A stretch of 64,000 nucleotides of DNA from Chitinophagales bacterium (GTDB taxonomy: Bacteria; Bacteroidota; Bacteroidia; Chitinophagales; UBA10324), in the NCBI GenBank assembly GCA_025057275.1, contig JANWXQ010000095.1, positions 1 through 64,000 of the forward strand, written 5' to 3'. The notes beneath the pieces are model-generated. The model saw nothing but the letters and a program-made list of their open reading frames with translations, was not told where the DNA came from and did not search any database. Positions 1-7,454 of this stretch are shown here, one piece after another. The position numbers were made by a program, and so were the translations under genes. Positions within the stretch are counted from its first letter, which is position 1, and every line of letters begins with the position of its first letter.

Positions 1-1
1 G

Positions 2-184
2 TCGGCCCGCGTGCAACTGCAATTCACCAGCGCCACCGGCGAAGTGCTGAGCACCGTTGATTTAGCTGCCGGTAAGGGCACCGTGACCGTTAAGGCTCAG
101 GACCTGCCCTCAGGCGCCTATCGCTACTCGTTGCTCGTGGATGGCAAGGTAGCAGACAGCAAGACGATGGTGAAGCAGAAGTAA
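2..184 (+). CDS. C-terminal end of a secreted protein with a T9SS-like sorting domain (partial)
   Basis: The gene begins upstream of the window; only its last 60 codons are present, in the frame starting at base 2 and ending with TAA at 182-184. The sequence reads as an alternating beta-strand module of the type found at the C-terminus of Bacteroidota surface proteins, with a core VQLQFTSATGEVLS, a turn of the form LPSGAYRYSLLVDGK and a basic final stretch ending MVKQK. This resembles the type A sorting domains recognised by the type IX secretion system, where the tail is removed and the protein is anchored or released outside. Function of the missing main part cannot be told. A strong terminator follows 28 bases later. 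Confidence 0.6.
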   Translation, partial: SARVQLQFTSATGEVLSTVDLAAGKGTVTVKAQDLPSGAYRYSLLVDGKVADSKTMVKQK

Positions 185-211
185 GCGGAAACTCTCAAGG
201 AGATAGACAAT

Positions 212-241
212 CCCCTGCCCCAGGCGGGGGCTTGTTTTTTA
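212..241 (+). terminator. Rho-independent terminator after the partial T9SS gene
   Basis: An 8-bp stem (CCCCTGCC at 212-219 with GGCGGGGG at 223-230, one G-T pair), a 3-base loop and a T-rich tail at 231-241. It closes the transcript of the partial gene at the window start. Confidence 0.85.
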
Positions 242-244
242 TTC

Positions 245-595
245 ATGACGACAAACAATTTTTTGTTTATACAAACGTGTCACCATTTCAGTAACACAGC
301 CATCATTCGTGCAGGGTGCGGCAGGGTGCTGTCGAAGATGACGCGCTGGTACACACCATATGAAGTATTGAAAATGGCCACCTTCGACAATGCGCAACTG
401 CTTGCTATGAGTGGTCTGCGCAATCCCTATCCGAAGGGCCGGCTGGGCGAAATAGCAGAGGGCGCCTATGCTGATCTGATCGTGGTGGACGGCAATCCGC
501 TGGAAAACATTGAGCTGATAACTGACCCCCGGAAAAACTTTTTGCTGATCATGAAAAATGGCGTCATTTATCAGGACCTGCTGAGCGGACAATAG
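245..595 (+). pseudogene. C-terminal remnant of an imidazolonepropionase-like amidohydrolase
   Basis: From about base 338 to the stop at 593-595 the frame encodes the last ~85 residues of a metal-dependent amidohydrolase: a helix of the type TPYEVLKMATFDNAQLLA, the segment SGLRNPYPKGRLGEI, then AEGAYADLIVVDGNPLENI and a final IMKNGVIYQ. These match the end of family members normally about 430-460 residues long. The metal-binding HxH, Lys, His and Asp positions and the whole catalytic barrel are absent. The upstream 30 codons show no family resemblance and sit directly behind a terminator, so there is no sign of a promoter or of the missing part in another frame. I read it as a decayed gene truncated at its 5' end; expression is not expected. 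Confidence 0.75.
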
Positions 596-638
596 CACAA
601 TGGCCGAGATGACAGGAGAGGCTAATCCTTTTTCCGTT

Positions 639-646
639 TAGTTTCG
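639..646 (+). promoter_or_regulatory. Possible -7 promoter box for dxr
   Basis: TAGTTTCG resembles the Bacteroidota -7 box TAnnTTTG with one mismatch and lies 14 bases before the dxr ATG. No clear -33 TTTG is present, so this is tentative. Confidence 0.4.
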
Positions 647-660
647 GCGCCAGGAGCAAG

Positions 661-1815
661 ATGCGCCGCATTGCGTTACTGGGAAGCACCGGTTCCATTG
701 GCCGGCAGGCCGTGGAAGTCATCACGGCATTTCCTGACACGCTGGCCGCGGAGGTTTTGGTGGCGCACAACAATGCAGATCTGCTTGTGCAGCAGGCATG
801 GCAATTGCGCCCCCGGCAGGTCGTCATCGTCAATCCGAAGCATCTTGCATCTGTTCGTGAGGCGCTTGCCGGTAGTGGTATTGCTGTTGCCTGCGGTGAA
901 CAGGCTGTGCAGGAAGCGGTTCAGCAGCAGCAGGTGGATGTGGTGCTGGCCGCCATGGTTGGTTATGCCGGTCTTCAACCGGTAGTGGCAGCCATCCGGG
1001 CCGGAAAGCGCATTGCACTGGCCAATAAAGAAACCCTGGTAGTGGCCGGTGAGCTGGTTACGGACCTTGCACGGGCTCATGGTGCCGAACTCATTCCCGT
1101 GGACAGCGAGCATTCCGCCATCTTCCAATGTCTGGTAGGGGAAGAAGAACGGACGGTAACGCGTCTGATACTCACCGCTTCGGGTGGCCCTTTTCGCGGC
1201 ATGACTAAGGAACAGCTCATGCACGTGAGCCGGCAGCAGGCGCTGCAACATCCCAACTGGAAAATGGGCGATAAGATCACCATTGATTCGGCTACCCTGA
1301 TGAACAAAGGGCTGGAAGTCATTGAAGCGCACTGGCTGTTTGGCCTGCCCTCCAATCGCATCGAAGTCGTCATTCATCCGCAATCCATTATTCATTCGGT
1401 AGTTGAATTTTTTGATGGCAGCATGAAGGCACAATTAGGGCTTCCCGACATGCGTCTGCCCATCCAATACGCCCTGACCTATCCCCAGCGGCTGGAATCG
1501 CCCTGGCCCCGACTGGATCTGACCCGCACCGGTACGCTCACCTTCGAAGTTCCCGATAGCGGGACTTTTCGTAATCTTGCGCTGGCCTATGAAGCATTGA
1601 ATCGCGGAGGAAATATGCCCTGCGTGCTGAATGCGGCCAATGAAGTGGCAGTGGAAGCTTTTCTGAACGACCGCATTTCGTTTCCGGCAATGACCACTCT
1701 CATTGAACACTGCCTCGATCGGGTGGATTTTATTGCTCATCCTTCCCTGGAAGATTATGTGGCCACCGATGCCCTTACCCGCCATCGTGCACAGGCTTTT
1801 CTGTCGTTCCGTTAA
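661..1815 (+). CDS. dxr: 1-deoxy-D-xylulose 5-phosphate reductoisomerase
   Basis: Cytoplasmic NADPH enzyme of the MEP isoprenoid pathway, converting 1-deoxy-D-xylulose 5-phosphate to 2-C-methyl-D-erythritol 4-phosphate. The 384-residue length is typical. Visible motifs are the N-terminal Rossmann loop GSTGSIGRQ (residues 8-16), ANKETLV (121-127), the metal-binding VDSEHSA (147-153), SGGPFRG (174-180), NKGLEVIEAHWLF (215-227) and HPQSIIHS (239-246). It opens a tight operon: rseP starts 12 bases after its stop and hscB follows. The same dxr-rseP linkage is common in bacteria because both were drawn into envelope/isoprenoid clusters. Start chosen because the Rossmann strand begins at residue 3. 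The type 1 idi at 56124-56642 acts later in the same isoprenoid supply. Confidence 0.96.
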   Translation: MRRIALLGSTGSIGRQAVEVITAFPDTLAAEVLVAHNNADLLVQQAWQLRPRQVVIVNPKHLASVREALAGSGIAVACGEQAVQEAVQQQQVDVVLAAMVGYAGLQPVVAAIRAGKRIALANKETLVVAGELVTDLARAHGAELIPVDSEHSAIFQCLVGEEERTVTRLILTASGGPFRGMTKEQLMHVSRQQALQHPNWKMGDKITIDSATLMNKGLEVIEAHWLFGLPSNRIEVVIHPQSIIHSVVEFFDGSMKAQLGLPDMRLPIQYALTYPQRLESPWPRLDLTRTGTLTFEVPDSGTFRNLALAYEALNRGGNMPCVLNAANEVAVEAFLNDRISFPAMTTLIEHCLDRVDFIAHPSLEDYVATDALTRHRAQAFLSFR

Positions 1816-1827
1816 GCCGCCTGATCC

Positions 1828-3156
1828 ATGAATGAAATCTTAATTAAAGGAGGGCAGTTGCTGCTGTCGCTTTCCATCCTGATCGTGCTGCACGAATTGG
1901 GCCATTACCTGACCGCACGCTGGTTTGGCGTGCGGGTGGAAAAATTTTATCTGTTTTTCAACCCGTGGTTCTCCCTGTTCCGGTTTCGCTATAAAGGCAC
2001 GGAATACGGGCTGGGCTGGCTTCCGCTGGGCGGTTACGTTAAAATCGCCGGCATGGTAGACGAAAGCCTGGACCGCGACCAGATGAAGCGACCGCCGCAG
2101 CCCCATGAGTTCCGCAGCAAACCGCCCTGGCAGCGACTTATCATCATGTTGGGGGGCATCATCATGAATGTGTTGCTCGGTATTTTTATTTACTGGATGC
2201 TGCTGCTGGCCCGCGGCGAGCAGTACCTGCCGGTGGCCAACATGAGGTACGGCATTGCCGTGGATTCGTTGGGAGCAGCTATGGGATTTCGCGATGGCGA
2301 TCGTATCCTTGCCATTGACGGTCAGCCCGCAAGCAGTTTTTCTACCGTTCCGGCCCGCATCGTGATTGACCGGGCACGAACGGTTACCGTAGAGCGGCAG
2401 GGCAGCACGGTTGACATTCCCATTAGCGATGCCGACATTGCCCGTGTGATTGATAGCCGCGATGCGGCTTCTTTCATTTCCGTGCGCTTTCCTTTTGTGG
2501 TGGAAGAGGTTTTGCCCGGCGGGCTGGCCGATCGGATGAACCTGCAACGCAACGACCTGGTGCTGGCCGTAAACGACTTGCCGGCCTTCTATTACCACGA
2601 AGTGCGCCGCTTGTTGTATCTGAGCCGCAATCAGCCGGTGTCGGTAACCATTTTGCGCAACGGTAGCCTGGTCAGGCTGGAAGGCACTTTGGGCTCCGAC
2701 GGATTGTTGGGTGTTCGCCCGTATTTCTACGATCGATTTCTGAAAACAGAAACCAAAAAATATAATGTGTTTTCAGCCCTTCCCGCCGGCATCCGGAAAG
2801 CATGGCTGACGGTGGAAGGATATGTCAAACAGTTTGCCCTGATCTTTTCTCCGGAAATTCAGGGATACAAGCATTTGGGTGGCTTCATCAGCATTGCCAA
2901 TGCCTTTTCCCCAGTATGGGATTGGGATGCCTTTTGGTCGTTTACGGGATTTTTGTCGCTGGTGTTGGCCTTTATGAACCTGCTGCCCATTCCGGCCCTG
3001 GATGGCGGGCACGTGCTTTTTACTTTGGTGGAAATGGTTTCACGCCGCAAGCCGGGTGAAAAGTTTCTGGAATATGCTCAGATTGCCGGAATGGTTTTTC
3101 TGCTGGCCCTAATTCTGTATGCTAACGGAAACGACATCCTGCGCATCTTTCGCTGA
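1828..3156 (+). CDS. rseP: RIP zinc metalloprotease RseP (site-2 protease)
   Basis: Inner-membrane metalloprotease that cuts transmembrane substrates (anti-sigma factors, signal peptides) within the bilayer. The catalytic HELGH is at residues 22-26 in the first membrane helix, and the third metal ligand is the Asp in the C-terminal LDGG (about residue 392, in NLLPIPALDGG). Between them lie two further membrane segments and a PDZ-type periplasmic region (roughly residues 140-310), with a GDRI turn and a second PDZ-like GGLADRM segment. Length of 442 residues fits the family. The stop codon is two bases from the hscB start, so the two are probably co-translated. No anti-sigma substrate gene is visible nearby. 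Confidence 0.95.
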   Translation: MNEILIKGGQLLLSLSILIVLHELGHYLTARWFGVRVEKFYLFFNPWFSLFRFRYKGTEYGLGWLPLGGYVKIAGMVDESLDRDQMKRPPQPHEFRSKPPWQRLIIMLGGIIMNVLLGIFIYWMLLLARGEQYLPVANMRYGIAVDSLGAAMGFRDGDRILAIDGQPASSFSTVPARIVIDRARTVTVERQGSTVDIPISDADIARVIDSRDAASFISVRFPFVVEEVLPGGLADRMNLQRNDLVLAVNDLPAFYYHEVRRLLYLSRNQPVSVTILRNGSLVRLEGTLGSDGLLGVRPYFYDRFLKTETKKYNVFSALPAGIRKAWLTVEGYVKQFALIFSPEIQGYKHLGGFISIANAFSPVWDWDAFWSFTGFLSLVLAFMNLLPIPALDGGHVLFTLVEMVSRRKPGEKFLEYAQIAGMVFLLALILYANGNDILRIFR

Positions 3157-3158
3157 TC

Positions 3159-3704
3159 ATGGCGGATCGGACCGATACCAACTTTTTTGAATGGTTTGAT
3201 TTGCCGGTTTCCTTCCTGTTGTCGGAAGCCGATTTGCGGGAGCGCTATCTGGAACGCAGCCGTCTTTATCATCCCGATTTCTTTGCCGGCCGCCCGCCGC
3301 AAGAGCAGCAGGAAGCGCTGCAGCGCGCTACTTTGAATACGCGGGCATACGAAACCCTTCGCGACAGCGACCGACGAATGCGCTACATACTGGAACAATT
3401 TGGCTTGCTGAAGGAGGAAGACCGCCAACAAATGCCTTCGGATTTTCTGATGGACATGATGGAGCTGAATGAAGCCGTGCAGGAAGCAGAGGGGGCAGCC
3501 CCGGAGCAACGTCAGGCGCTGCGCGATGAACTGAATCGACGCATGCAGCTTCTGGCCGCTGAAGTTGCAGACGACCTGCAGCAGTTTCGGGCTGACGACG
3601 AGCATACGCAACGCCTGTTGCGCATCCGCGATTACTACCTGAAGCGCCGCTATCTTTTGCGGCTGCAGCAAAGATTGGATAGTTTTGAAGCGACGCGGCA
3701 GTGA
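3159..3704 (+). CDS. hscB: Fe-S cluster assembly co-chaperone HscB
   Basis: J-domain co-chaperone that brings the scaffold IscU to the Hsp70 HscA during iron-sulfur cluster transfer. The 181-residue product has the invariant HPD at residues 38-40, the helix before it (LRERYLERSRLY), and a C-terminal three-helix region rich in Glu/Gln/Arg as in HSCB. It lacks the N-terminal zinc finger of the eukaryotic forms. It lies directly behind rseP, and a tRNA-Leu starts 5 bases after its stop. The likely partners fdx and iscX are in a separate operon at 16769-17360; hscA, iscU and iscS are not in the window. Confidence 0.92.
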   Translation: MADRTDTNFFEWFDLPVSFLLSEADLRERYLERSRLYHPDFFAGRPPQEQQEALQRATLNTRAYETLRDSDRRMRYILEQFGLLKEEDRQQMPSDFLMDMMELNEAVQEAEGAAPEQRQALRDELNRRMQLLAAEVADDLQQFRADDEHTQRLLRIRDYYLKRRYLLRLQQRLDSFEATRQ

Positions 3705-3709
3705 TACTT

Positions 3710-3796
3710 GCCCGGGTGACGGAACTGGTAGACGTACCAGACTCAAAATCTGGCGGTGGCAACACCGTGGGGGTTCGATTCCCTTCCCGGGCACCA
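3710..3796 (+). tRNA. tRNA-Leu (anticodon CAA, reads UUG)
   Basis: Acceptor stem GCCCGGG (3710-3716) pairs with CCCGGGC (3786-3792), followed by discriminator A and an encoded CCA at 3794-3796. The anticodon stem CCAGA/TCTGG encloses the loop CTCAAAA, giving CAA. The variable arm (GGTG-GCAA-CACC type) is long, as expected for a class II leucine tRNA, and the T-arm has GGTTCGA. It starts only 5 bases after the hscB stop with no promoter box of its own, so it is probably excised from the dxr-rseP-hscB transcript. Confidence 0.95.
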
Positions 3797-3807
3797 GAGG
3801 TTGTCTT

Positions 3808-3838
3808 TAGACGCTTTTATTGCTTGGCGTCTATTTTT
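3808..3838 (+). terminator. Terminator behind tRNA-Leu(CAA)
   Basis: A perfect 7-bp stem, TAGACGC (3808-3814) with GCGTCTA (3827-3833), a 12-base loop and TTTTT (3834-3838). It ends the dxr-rseP-hscB-tRNA unit. Its tail overlaps the promoter box of sucC. Confidence 0.8.
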
Positions 3839-3839
3839 G
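3832..3839 (+). promoter_or_regulatory. -7 promoter box for sucC, overlapping the upstream terminator
   Basis: TATTTTTG is an exact match to TAnnTTTG and lies 16 bases before the sucC ATG. It is built from the last stem bases and the T-tract of the preceding terminator. Confidence 0.6.
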
Positions 3840-3855
3840 ACGCCAATTCTCAAGA

Positions 3856-5049
3856 ATGAACCTTCATGAATATCAGGCCAAAACACTGCTCAAACGCTAT
3901 GGCGTAGTGGTGCAGGAAGGCATTGCCGTGGAAAGTGTGGACGCTGCAGTGGAAGCAGCTAAACAACTGAAAAACGAACGGCAGGCGCGTCTTTGGGTCA
4001 TTAAGGCGCAGATTCATGCCGGTGGCCGGGGAAAAAGCGGCGGAGTTAAGGTGGCCGATTCGCTCGAGGCCGTTCAGCAAAAAGCCTCTGCCATTCTGGG
4101 AATGACATTGATAACACCGCAAACCGGCCCCCAGGGAAAAAAAGTGAACAAGATTCTGGTGGCCGAAGATGTGTATGACGGCGATGCCAGCCAGCGGCAT
4201 GAGTATTATGTAAGCATTCTCCTGGATCGGGAAAAAAAGTGCAACGTCATCGTGTATTCGGCAGCGGGCGGAATGGACATTGAGGAAGTGGCCGAAAAAC
4301 ATCCGGAAGCGATCCACAAGGAATGGGTAGATCCCTTGCTGGGCCTGCAGCCGTACCAGGCCAGGAAAATTGCTTTTCGCCTCAACCTTACCGGCGATGT
4401 GCACAAAAACATGGTGCAGACCCTCACGGCGCTTTATCGGGCCTATACTGACCTGGATGCCTCGCTTATTGAAATCAACCCGTTGCTCAAAACGGCGGAC
4501 AACCGGATTGTGGCGGTGGATGCCAAGGTAAAGCTGGACGACAATGCCCTGTTTCGCCATAAGGAATACGCCGATCTGCGCGACCTGAGCGAGGAAGATC
4601 CGACGGAGGTGGAAGCCAGCCGCCACAACCTCAACTTCATCAAGCTCGATGGCAATGTGGGATGTATGGTCAACGGCGCCGGTCTGGCCATGGCCACCAT
4701 GGACATGATCAAGCTGGCCGGCGGCTCACCGGCGAACTTTCTGGATGTGGGGGGAACGGCCAATGCCCAGACCGTAGAAGCCGGATTCCGCATCATACTG
4801 GCTGATCCCAACGTCAAGGCTATTCTGGTGAACATTTTCGGAGGTATTGTGCGCTGCGACCGCGTGGCCCAGGGCATTATTGATGGTTACCGCAACATCG
4901 GGCAAATTCCTGTTCCTCTGATCGTACGGCTGCAAGGAACCAATGCCGATCTGGCCAAGGAGATGATCAACCAGTCGGGGCTGCAGGTGCAGGCTGCCGT
5001 CCAACTGCGCGAAGCTGCAGAACTGGTAAACCGGGTGCTAAGGCCATGA
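3856..5049 (+). CDS. sucC: Succinyl-CoA ligase (ADP/GDP-forming) subunit beta
   Basis: Beta subunit of the TCA-cycle enzyme that makes succinate and a nucleoside triphosphate from succinyl-CoA. The 397 residues begin with the characteristic MNLHEYQAKTLL, followed by an ATP-grasp domain (K50 and the glycine-rich GGRGKSGG at 56-63) and the C-terminal ligase domain containing the segments GGTANAQTVEAGF and NIFGGIVRCD. The length and order of motifs are standard. The partner subunit sucD is not in the window, which is not unusual in Bacteroidota. The TGA overlaps the ATG of the TonB-dependent receptor gene that follows (ATGA), suggesting co-translation of two functionally unrelated products. Confidence 0.95.
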   Translation: MNLHEYQAKTLLKRYGVVVQEGIAVESVDAAVEAAKQLKNERQARLWVIKAQIHAGGRGKSGGVKVADSLEAVQQKASAILGMTLITPQTGPQGKKVNKILVAEDVYDGDASQRHEYYVSILLDREKKCNVIVYSAAGGMDIEEVAEKHPEAIHKEWVDPLLGLQPYQARKIAFRLNLTGDVHKNMVQTLTALYRAYTDLDASLIEINPLLKTADNRIVAVDAKVKLDDNALFRHKEYADLRDLSEEDPTEVEASRHNLNFIKLDGNVGCMVNGAGLAMATMDMIKLAGGSPANFLDVGGTANAQTVEAGFRIILADPNVKAILVNIFGGIVRCDRVAQGIIDGYRNIGQIPVPLIVRLQGTNADLAKEMINQSGLQVQAAVQLREAAELVNRVLRP

Positions 5050-7331
5050 GCCGCTCAATCCTTCCGCGGTGGCTGTTCTGGGCTGTGCTGGCCCTGAGCA
5101 TGCACGGTCTGGCAGCGGCGCAGGGAGGCATCATCCGCGGTGTGGTTTACGACAAAGAAGATGGCGAGCCGTTGATCTACACCAACGTGGTGTTGCTGGG
5201 CACTTCATGGGGTGCACAAACCGACGAGCAGGGGGTGTACAACATTGCCAATGTTCCACCGGGAACCTACACCCTCTGGTGCACCCAGCTGGGCTACGAC
5301 ACCGTTGCGGTTTCGGTGACGGTGAAAGCCAACAGCATCGTCAATCAGAAAATCTTTCTGAGCCGTATCGGCATTCAACTGGAAAACATTGATGTAACGG
5401 CTACCAAAGAAGAAAAGCAGGAGGAAACCCAGATTTCCCTGACCAAGATAACCACCCGCGACATCGAACGGATTCCGGCCGTGGGAGGCACGGCCGACCT
5501 GGCCCAATACCTGCAGGTGCTGCCCGGCGTCATCTTCACCGGTGATCAGGGTGGCGAATTGTACATCCGGGGAGGTTCTCCCATTCAAAACAAAGTGCTA
5601 TTGGACGGGATGACCATTTACAATCCCTTTCACAGCATCGGATTGTTTTCGGTTTTTGAAACGGACATTATCCGCAGTGTGAATGTGTTTACCGGCGGCT
5701 TCAGTGCGGAATACGGCAACCGGCTCAGCGCCGTTCTGGACGTGGTTACCCGTGACGGCAACAAAAAGCGGTTTGCCGGGATGGCCGCAGCCAGCCCGTT
5801 TGTGGGAAGGCTGGTGCTGGAAGGGCCCATCAAAAAGCAGGATGAAACCGGAGCCGCTGCTTCCTTTCTGTTCACATCCAAAATTTCCTATTTGGATCAG
5901 ACCTCACCGGTCTTGTACGGCTATGTGGACTCTGCCGGCCTGCCTTACCGGTTTCAGGATTTCTACGGCAAAGCCTCGTTTTACAGCGCAGGGGGGAGCA
6001 AGTTTAGTCTGTTCGCATTTCATTTCGGCGACCAGGTGCGCTATCGCCAGGTGTCGGACTACGACTGGGAAGAATTCGGATTCGGATTCAATTACAATCT
6101 CGTTCCCCTGGGTTCCCGCGTGCTGATCGGCGGCACATTTTCCTATTCCGATTACGCCATTCAGCTTACGGAGGCCGATGACCTGCCCCGCGAAAGCAGC
6201 ATCGGCGGGTTTAACCTGATCAACGACTTTACCTATTTCATTCCGAATGGCGAAGTCAAATACGGGTTTGACATCAGCGGCGTTCGTACGCATTTGAAGT
6301 TTTTTAATGCATTAAATCTGATCATTGAACAGGACGATAACACCACTGAATTTGCCGGCTATGCGCTCGTGCGTTACGTGCTTCGGGAAAAGCTGGTGTT
6401 GGAACCCAGCCTCCGGCTCCAGTATTACTCGTCGTTGCCAGTGTTTTCTCCCGAACCCCGCCTGTCGCTGAAATACAACGTCAGCGACTGGTTGCGGGTA
6501 AAATGGGGAGCCGGCCTGTACAGCCAGAATCTGATCAGCACCAAATCGGATCAGGATGTGGTTAACCTGTTCACCGGTTATCTGACTTCGCCGCAGGGGC
6601 AATTGCTCGACCTCAACGGTGAAATCGCCAGCGATAACCTGCAACGGGCTTCACAATTGGTTTTGGGCATTGAAGCCGACCTGAACGACTACACCAATCT
6701 CACGCTGGAGCCTTATTACAAGCTGTTTTCGCGCCTGATCAACCTGAACCGCAACAAGCTCTTTCCCACCGATCCGGACTACGAAATTGAAGAGGGCAAA
6801 GCCTATGGTGTAGACGTGCTGCTGCGGTACCAGCAAAAACGCTACTACTTCTGGTTGGCTTACTCGTTAGGCTATGTTCGCCGCAACAACGGTGAACAGG
6901 AATACCCGCCGCATTACGACCGCCGCCACAACGCCAATGTCGTGGCGGCCTACAACTGGGGCAGGGAAATGAGTTGGGAATTTGCCCTGCGCTGGAATCT
7001 AGGGTCAGGCTTTCCGTTTACACTCACCCAGGGGTTTTATGAACAAATCAACTTCCTGCAGGGCATCAACACCGATTACCTCACCGCCAACGGATTGCTG
7101 GGCATTATTTACGACGACCAGCTCAACCGCGGCCGTTTGCCGTACTATCACCGGCTCGACGCCTCACTGAAAAAATCGTTTTCGCTGGGGCGGTTTACCC
7201 GCTTGGAGGCTAACGTCAGCGTAATCAATGTTTACAACCGACCCAATGTGTTTTACTTTGATCGCGTGCGGTATCAACGCGTGGATCAGTTGCCTATACT
7301 ACCGAGCGCCGGTTTGTCGTTAAACTTCTGA
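5046..7331 (+). CDS. TonB-dependent receptor with carboxypeptidase-regulatory-like N-terminal domain
   Basis: Outer-membrane receptor for active uptake of an unknown substrate. Residues 1-25 form a signal peptide ending in AAAQ. Residues about 28-106 are a CarboxypepD_reg-like beta domain (IIRGVVYDKEDGEPL, GVYNIANVPPGTYTL), next comes a plug (about 130-240) with LYIRGGSPIQNKVLLDG, and then a beta-barrel to the C-terminal Phe of LSLNF. At 761 residues it is shorter than SusC-type receptors and has no SusD-like lipoprotein beside it, so a glycan-uptake (PUL) role is unlikely. The start overlaps the sucC stop. The energising TonB-ExbD-ExbB set at 38620-40633 could serve it. Substrate cannot be told from the sequence. 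Confidence 0.88.
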   Translation: MSRSILPRWLFWAVLALSMHGLAAAQGGIIRGVVYDKEDGEPLIYTNVVLLGTSWGAQTDEQGVYNIANVPPGTYTLWCTQLGYDTVAVSVTVKANSIVNQKIFLSRIGIQLENIDVTATKEEKQEETQISLTKITTRDIERIPAVGGTADLAQYLQVLPGVIFTGDQGGELYIRGGSPIQNKVLLDGMTIYNPFHSIGLFSVFETDIIRSVNVFTGGFSAEYGNRLSAVLDVVTRDGNKKRFAGMAAASPFVGRLVLEGPIKKQDETGAAASFLFTSKISYLDQTSPVLYGYVDSAGLPYRFQDFYGKASFYSAGGSKFSLFAFHFGDQVRYRQVSDYDWEEFGFGFNYNLVPLGSRVLIGGTFSYSDYAIQLTEADDLPRESSIGGFNLINDFTYFIPNGEVKYGFDISGVRTHLKFFNALNLIIEQDDNTTEFAGYALVRYVLREKLVLEPSLRLQYYSSLPVFSPEPRLSLKYNVSDWLRVKWGAGLYSQNLISTKSDQDVVNLFTGYLTSPQGQLLDLNGEIASDNLQRASQLVLGIEADLNDYTNLTLEPYYKLFSRLINLNRNKLFPTDPDYEIEEGKAYGVDVLLRYQQKRYYFWLAYSLGYVRRNNGEQEYPPHYDRRHNANVVAAYNWGREMSWEFALRWNLGSGFPFTLTQGFYEQINFLQGINTDYLTANGLLGIIYDDQLNRGRLPYYHRLDASLKKSFSLGRFTRLEANVSVINVYNRPNVFYFDRVRYQRVDQLPILPSAGLSLNF

Positions 7332-7454
7332 ACAAACCCAAAAATCATCTTGTGCGAAAGTGGATACAGCACCGGTAGCTCCTGTGCATATCGTTGCTGA
7401 TTCACCTGCTGGGCTGCGACAAAACGAGAGATTTTTACCCGCATAAGTCTGCTC

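Noticed and set aside
676-1434. A 252-codon minus-strand frame opposite dxr
   Set aside because: dxr is unambiguous on the plus strand; the antisense frame has no motif.
5046-7331. The TonB-dependent receptor as part of a polysaccharide utilisation locus
   Set aside because: No SusD-like gene, glycoside hydrolase or hybrid regulator is nearby, and the receptor is too short for the SusC class.
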